Positions 22,297-25,932 of a stretch of 25,932 bases of DNA are shown one piece after another. How positions within the stretch are numbered: position 1 is the stretch's first letter; each line of letters opens with the position of its first letter. Under the pieces are notes generated by a model. The model searched no databases. It was given only the letters and a program-made list of their open reading frames with translations, and was not told the DNA's origin. The DNA comes from Scatomonas sp963661545 (GTDB lineage: Bacteria > Bacillota > Clostridia > Lachnospirales > Lachnospiraceae). The stretch lies in contig CAVLCU010000018.1 in NCBI GenBank assembly GCA_963661545.1, positions 1-25,932 on the forward strand. The letters are read 5' to 3'. The translations under genes and the position numbers were made by a program.

Positions 22297-25200
22297 TCAA
22301 AGCAAGGGCTTGATTTCTTCTTCCATGGTTCTCCTCAGCTCCCCTATGCATTGACTGTAGTACTTGAATTTGGGAAGAGCATTGTCCCGGGAAGCCTTGT
22401 AGGCGGCATAATCGATGGTCGCCTTGATGACGCTCTCATTGGGTATCTCCCCGCTGCGGTAATGCCAGGCAGCATAGAGAACATCCTCCCGGGAGGCGAA
22501 CCAGGTTCGGCAGAAGTCCGACACCACCCGGTCAATGCATTCCTGCCGCATGGTGTCGATGATATGTAAAATGGATTGCCCCCGGTAGCGGTTTTGATCC
22601 TGCCGGATCTGGTCCAGCAGTTCTTCCATGAGGGCAGCCACCTTGGGATTCTCCCGGGCCAGTTCCTCCACATATTGGCCGGCCTCCTCCAGCTGTCTCT
22701 GCCTCTCCTCCGGGCTGGAGACCTCCCCCTTTTCCTCTGGGTTGACAATATTCTGAATCAGGCCAATGATATATTCATAATCAATCCTGGTCTTACTAAA
22801 GGCCAAAAGCTCATAGTCCAGGTTGAGTCCCCCGGAATCCCGGGCGTCTCCGGCTTCTCCCGCCTCCTCCGGTGTGATTCCTCTTCCCTCCTCCGATGGT
22901 TCCTCCCCTTCCTCCTGCCAGAGCTCTCCCGCCTGGGCTCTTGCCAGCTTGATCTCCTCCAGGGCATTTTGGTAGACTCCGGCATAGGCCTCATATTCCT
23001 CCTGACTCAGCCGGTAGTCCTCCAGCATAGCCTCCTCATAGCAGGTAAAGGACTGAAGCTGGGCAAATAAACGGTCAAAGGACTGGAAGATCCGGGCAAA
23101 GATCTTCTTCTCCTTCAAGGACATACCGGGAACCTCCCCGGGGCTGGGGGCAGCCACCCGCAGGGCTGCCAAAGCCTTGCGAAAAGCTGGCTCTACCTCC
23201 TCCCATTCAGCCACCAGAGCTACCTTGGTGGAGCCGGCAGAATAAAGGCGAATGGCCTGATCCACACACTTCCGAAAGAGCCGGGGAGCCTGGAAGGTCA
23301 CGATCTGGCCAAAGGTCTTATTCCGGTCAAAGATGCGGTTGGTCCTGGAAAAGGCCTGAATCAGATCATGGGGACCCATAGGCTGACGATCCATGAAAAT
23401 CGTGGACAGGCAGGGGGCATCAAAGCCCGTCAGAAGCCGGTCCACCACGATTACCAGATCCAGCTGCCGGCTGCGGTGCTGGTATTTGGGATCCTTTCTG
23501 GCCAGGCGCTGGTTGAGATTCTCATTATATTGCTGAATCTGGGAGATATCGAAGGAAGTGCCGAACATCTCATTATAATCCGCCAGAGACTGCTTCATTT
23601 TCTCCTGGTTGACAGGGGAGCCCTCTTGATTCTCCGTCAAGGAGTAGGTAATGGCGAATTTGGGAAAATCCGGCAAGACCCGGCGAATCTGCTCCCGGAT
23701 GACCAGTCCGGTCTGCCCCTTTTTCACCCGGGTCAGGAGGTCATAGTAATGCTGAGCCTGCTGGATAGAGCCGGTGGTCAGCAAAGCCTCATAGGTCTGC
23801 CCCTTCCCATTTGGGAAACCCAGCTTATGGGCACACTTATTGAGAATGATATCCAGAACCCCCAGCATATGAGTCTCATTGTCATAGGCGGCGGCCTCCG
23901 TCTCCACCTCAATCTCCCCAGGCCCGTCATGCTCCACCTGAAAGCCCAGAACCGCCCCGTCATGGATGGCATTTTGAATGGTATATTTGTGCAAAGCCTC
24001 CCCGTAAAGCTCCCGGGTCGTGCGGGGCAGATCTCCCAGCTGGGGATAAGGATTCTCCCCAAACCTGGGGGTTCCGGTGAAGCCATACCAGAGAGAACGG
24101 CCGAAAAACCGCTCCAACTCCCGCTTGGTACGGGGGCTTACCGCCCGATGGCATTCGTCCACCAGGAAGGCCACCTTAAGCCCGCGGATCCTCTCATAGT
24201 CCGCAGTCCCCTCCTTCAGCCGCTGGCAAACCAGAATCTGCAGCTTCTGAATGGTAGTAACAATCACCTGCCGATCCCCGGACTTGAGCTTCTTCTTCAG
24301 GTCATTGACATTCTCCGTAGGATCCACATCGATCAGATCATGATTGGCATAAGCCTGAAAGGCCTGGGTCGTCTGACTGTCCAGATCCTTACGGTCGATG
24401 AGGAAAATGGTCTTATCCAGAGCCGGGATATCCATCAGGAGATTTCTGGTAGCCTTATAAGAGGTCAGGGTCTTGCCGGATCCCGTGGTATGCCAGACAA
24501 AACCGGATTTTCCCCTCCTGGAAGCCTCACGCAGGGCTTCAATGGCATGGATCTGGTAGGGGCGCAGAAGAATCAGCCTTCTCGCCTTCTGATCCAGAAC
24601 CGTATAACGGGCAATCATCTCATGAGCCTGGGGGATCTTCAAAAGACTCCCGGCAAAATCCAGCAGATCCGACACCGGCCGATTCTCCCGATCCACCCAG
24701 CCACTCATAAATTGGGGCTTAAGCTCCGTGTCCCCGGCAGCCGCAAAATACCTGGTATCCACCCCATTGCTGACCACAAACATCTGCAGGGCCGAGAAAA
24801 TCCCCCGAAACTTCCCCTCCCCGATATACTTGCGAATCTGACGGAAGGCATCCATGTAAGAATGACTGCGATTCTTCAGCTCAATATGGATCAAAGGCAG
24901 GCCATTGATCAGCAGGGTCACATCAAACCTCCGATCCCGCTCCCCTGCGGCCTGATCCCCGCCCGGCGCCGAAGCCCCATATTGGTGGATCACCTCATAG
25001 ACACTGGAACCACCCGCAATATGCTCCTGATTCAATACCACCAGGTGCAGCCGCTCCATATCCCGCTGGACATGAACCATCACCTTGCCATTCTCCCCCA
25101 CCAGCCACTCCCCCGCCTTATAAAAAGACGAAAAAGACAGCTGATTCTTCACCTGCTCAAACTCCCCCTCCGTCAAGGGCTGGCCATTCAGACGATCCTT

Positions 25201-25341
25201 ATTATTCTGCTCCAGAATATAGCGAAAATTCCTCCACAGATCCTCCTCCGTCCGCAAATCCCCCCGAAAAGTCCATTGAGACTCCCCATAAACCAGACAG
25301 TCAATCAGCCTCTCCTCCATGAACCGCTCCAACTCCGGCAT
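22297..25341 (-). CDS. hsdR: Type I restriction enzyme, R subunit (HsdR)
   Basis: The 1014-residue protein is full length for HsdR, the translocase-nuclease of type I restriction complexes that cuts DNA lacking host methylation. The N-terminal nuclease motif is D~141 with ELK at about 154-156 (FDVTLLINGLPLIHIELKNR). The SF2 motor has Walker A TTGSGKT (K290), DECH near 392, TGTP and QAFSRTNR near 660. The C-terminal helical region that contacts the methylase core is present, interrupted by a glutamate-rich low-complexity stretch (EEGEEPSEEGRGITPEEAGEAG). The ATG at 25341 has GGGGGAG upstream. No hsdM or hsdS lies in the window; they may be upstream, beyond 25932, or elsewhere. An antitoxin-like gene lies directly upstream, and a membrane propeller gene directly downstream. 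No frameshift is seen, so it appears intact. Confidence 0.96.
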   Translation of the reverse strand: MPELERFMEERLIDCLVYGESQWTFRGDLRTEEDLWRNFRYILEQNNKDRLNGQPLTEGEFEQVKNQLSFSSFYKAGEWLVGENGKVMVHVQRDMERLHLVVLNQEHIAGGSSVYEVIHQYGASAPGGDQAAGERDRRFDVTLLINGLPLIHIELKNRSHSYMDAFRQIRKYIGEGKFRGIFSALQMFVVSNGVDTRYFAAAGDTELKPQFMSGWVDRENRPVSDLLDFAGSLLKIPQAHEMIARYTVLDQKARRLILLRPYQIHAIEALREASRRGKSGFVWHTTGSGKTLTSYKATRNLLMDIPALDKTIFLIDRKDLDSQTTQAFQAYANHDLIDVDPTENVNDLKKKLKSGDRQVIVTTIQKLQILVCQRLKEGTADYERIRGLKVAFLVDECHRAVSPRTKRELERFFGRSLWYGFTGTPRFGENPYPQLGDLPRTTRELYGEALHKYTIQNAIHDGAVLGFQVEHDGPGEIEVETEAAAYDNETHMLGVLDIILNKCAHKLGFPNGKGQTYEALLTTGSIQQAQHYYDLLTRVKKGQTGLVIREQIRRVLPDFPKFAITYSLTENQEGSPVNQEKMKQSLADYNEMFGTSFDISQIQQYNENLNQRLARKDPKYQHRSRQLDLVIVVDRLLTGFDAPCLSTIFMDRQPMGPHDLIQAFSRTNRIFDRNKTFGQIVTFQAPRLFRKCVDQAIRLYSAGSTKVALVAEWEEVEPAFRKALAALRVAAPSPGEVPGMSLKEKKIFARIFQSFDRLFAQLQSFTCYEEAMLEDYRLSQEEYEAYAGVYQNALEEIKLARAQAGELWQEEGEEPSEEGRGITPEEAGEAGDARDSGGLNLDYELLAFSKTRIDYEYIIGLIQNIVNPEEKGEVSSPEERQRQLEEAGQYVEELARENPKVAALMEELLDQIRQDQNRYRGQSILHIIDTMRQECIDRVVSDFCRTWFASREDVLYAAWHYRSGEIPNESVIKATIDYAAYKASRDNALPKFKYYSQCIGELRRTMEEEIKPLL

Positions 25342-25405
25342 TTTCTCTCCCCCTCATCCCTTTCCAAATCCCTGTCATCCCTTCCCCCATCACGGCTGAA
25401 AGCCC

Positions 25406-25822
25406 TCATACTTCCCCCACCTTTTTCACCGCCAAGTCAAGCTCCAGGTCGTGAAGCCCCCCATAAGCTTTCTTCAAAAAAGACACAGGGATCTTCCTGA
25501 CAAGCTCCGCACTGGGCAGATTGTAATACCACTGATAATAAGCGTAAAACTCTCCGATCCAAGACGGCATAAACCCTCCCAAAGCCTTGCCCTCCTTCAG
25601 ACGATAATGTTCCGTTTCGGTGAAATAAGCCCAAAGTTCTTTGGCATCCATTGTATTAACATAGGCTTTTGCTTCATCAATACTCCTTCTTGTTTTGCTT
25701 GCCATATAGGTATGAATAAACTCCTCAGTATCCTTATCCGGATATTCCTGCGCCACAAAATCAAAAAGCTTACCCTGGCTCTCCACCACATCGTTTAAAT
25801 ATACTTCTGAATACCCCCGCAT
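25406..25822 (-). CDS. Small antitoxin-like protein lacking the helix-turn-helix domain
   Basis: This 138-residue protein resembles the N-terminal domain of the XRE antitoxin at 7351-7989. SEVYLNDVVESQGKLFDFVA aligns with YREIYLSKAQAALGDAFDYAV, and PSWIGEFYAYYQWYYNLPSAEL (86-107) with EYWIGWVLAYYQWYSARSYSE. GGLHDLELDLAVKKV aligns with TLHEADISKFVDI. The C-terminal DNA-binding domain is absent. No toxin gene is adjacent within the window; a partner could lie beyond 25932. The ATG at 25822 is chosen because GGAGGTGAT sits eight bases upstream; an in-frame GTG at 25846 and an ATG at 25828 are poorly spaced. hsdR follows after 64 bases, a gap with no recognised feature. Function is unknown; a solo toxin-neutralising or adaptor role is inference. 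Confidence 0.78.
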   Translation of the reverse strand: MRGYSEVYLNDVVESQGKLFDFVAQEYPDKDTEEFIHTYMASKTRRSIDEAKAYVNTMDAKELWAYFTETEHYRLKEGKALGGFMPSWIGEFYAYYQWYYNLPSAELVRKIPVSFLKKAYGGLHDLELDLAVKKVGEV

Positions 25823-25826
25823 CTTC

Positions 25827-25835
25827 ATCACCTCC
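25827..25835 (-). promoter_or_regulatory. Near-perfect Shine-Dalgarno deciding the start of the small antitoxin-like gene
   Basis: GGAGGTGAT on the minus strand matches the anti-Shine-Dalgarno consensus over nine bases. It lies eight bases from the ATG at 25822 but overlaps the alternative ATG at 25828, which excludes the latter as the main start. Confidence 0.8.
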
Positions 25836-25846
25836 CAAGCAAACAC

Positions 25847-25932
25847 CCATGGCGGCTGACGCCGCCTCCACCACCTATGAAAGCCAGCTGCTCCGCGCTG
25901 CGCGCTCCCGCAGCTGCCGCCGGTATCAACAA
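25847..25932 (+). repeat. Dispersed multi-hairpin repeat, copy 4 (cut by window edge)
   Basis: It begins CCATGGCGGCTGACGCCGCC, an extra hairpin (25851-25856 with 25861-25866) also present in copy 1. Hairpin 1 follows, with outer arms AGCTGC/GCAGCT and inner GCGC/GCGC. The outer arm differs from copies 1-3 but again changes on both sides. The sequence departs from the others after GGTATC, where hairpin 2 should begin, and the window ends there. It lies immediately upstream of the small antitoxin-like gene. Confidence 0.78.

Noticed and set aside
23368..25500. A 710-codon open frame on the plus strand opposite hsdR
   Set aside because: The opposite strand encodes an unmistakable HsdR with all helicase and nuclease motifs. 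The plus reading is Leu/Pro/Ile-rich, has no domain pattern and is a shadow of codon bias.

Overview
The window looks like a chromosome segment of a moderately GC-rich, Gram-positive gut-type member of the Bacillota. A clostridial, Lachnospiraceae-like host is my best guess but is inference. The grounds are strong GGAGG ribosome binding sites, Sec signal peptides with GBS Bsp-like repeats, an LTA-synthase-type sulfatase, an L,D-transpeptidase with a choline-binding-like motif, and a DUF3990 toxin pair. Every convincing gene lies on the minus strand, so the text runs from high to low coordinates in the direction of transcription. No tRNA, rRNA, CRISPR array or complete insertion sequence was seen.

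Right end (25.9-20.3 kb): a small protein resembling the N-terminal half of an antitoxin but lacking its DNA-binding domain, then a full-length type I restriction subunit HsdR (HsdM and HsdS are not in the window), then a one-pass membrane protein with a large extracytoplasmic beta-propeller-like region. Next comes a 105-bp palindromic element.

Centre (20.2-8.7 kb): a cell-envelope block. It holds a promoter, an LTA-synthase/MdoB-like phosphoglycerol transferase carrying one GBS Bsp-like repeat, a GtrB-like polyprenyl-phosphate glycosyltransferase, a polytopic GT-C/DUF2142-like membrane protein, a secreted L,D-transpeptidase with seven Bsp-like repeats, a strong terminator, and a secreted 1240-residue protein with nine Bsp-like repeats and a lysozyme-like C-terminus. 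Together they suggest synthesis, glycosylation and remodelling of a wall glycopolymer and of peptidoglycan.

Left (8.7-2.5 kb): a DUF3990 (ADP-ribosyltransferase-fold) toxin overlapping an XRE antitoxin. It is followed by a tight two-gene module that I consider the most novel protein system here: a metallo-beta-lactamase (RNase J/CPSF-like) protein whose C-terminus reads like a GrpE nucleotide-exchange domain, and a divergent 794-residue Hsp70. The natural inference is an MBL enzyme physically coupled to, and recharging, its own dedicated chaperone.

Far left (2.4-0.2 kb): rfbB and rfbA for dTDP-sugar (rhamnose-type) precursor synthesis, separated by a terminator and a repeat.

Scattered through the intergenic spaces is a dispersed repeat of about 165 bp. 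There are four main copies, at 1-170, 1073-1243, 19964-20127 and 25847-25932, plus fragments at 2464-2515 and about 17881-17935. It folds into three or four consecutive hairpins whose arms differ between copies while pairing is kept, and it ends in short inverted repeats. This compensatory pattern is visible directly in the sequence and is the strongest non-coding signal in the window.
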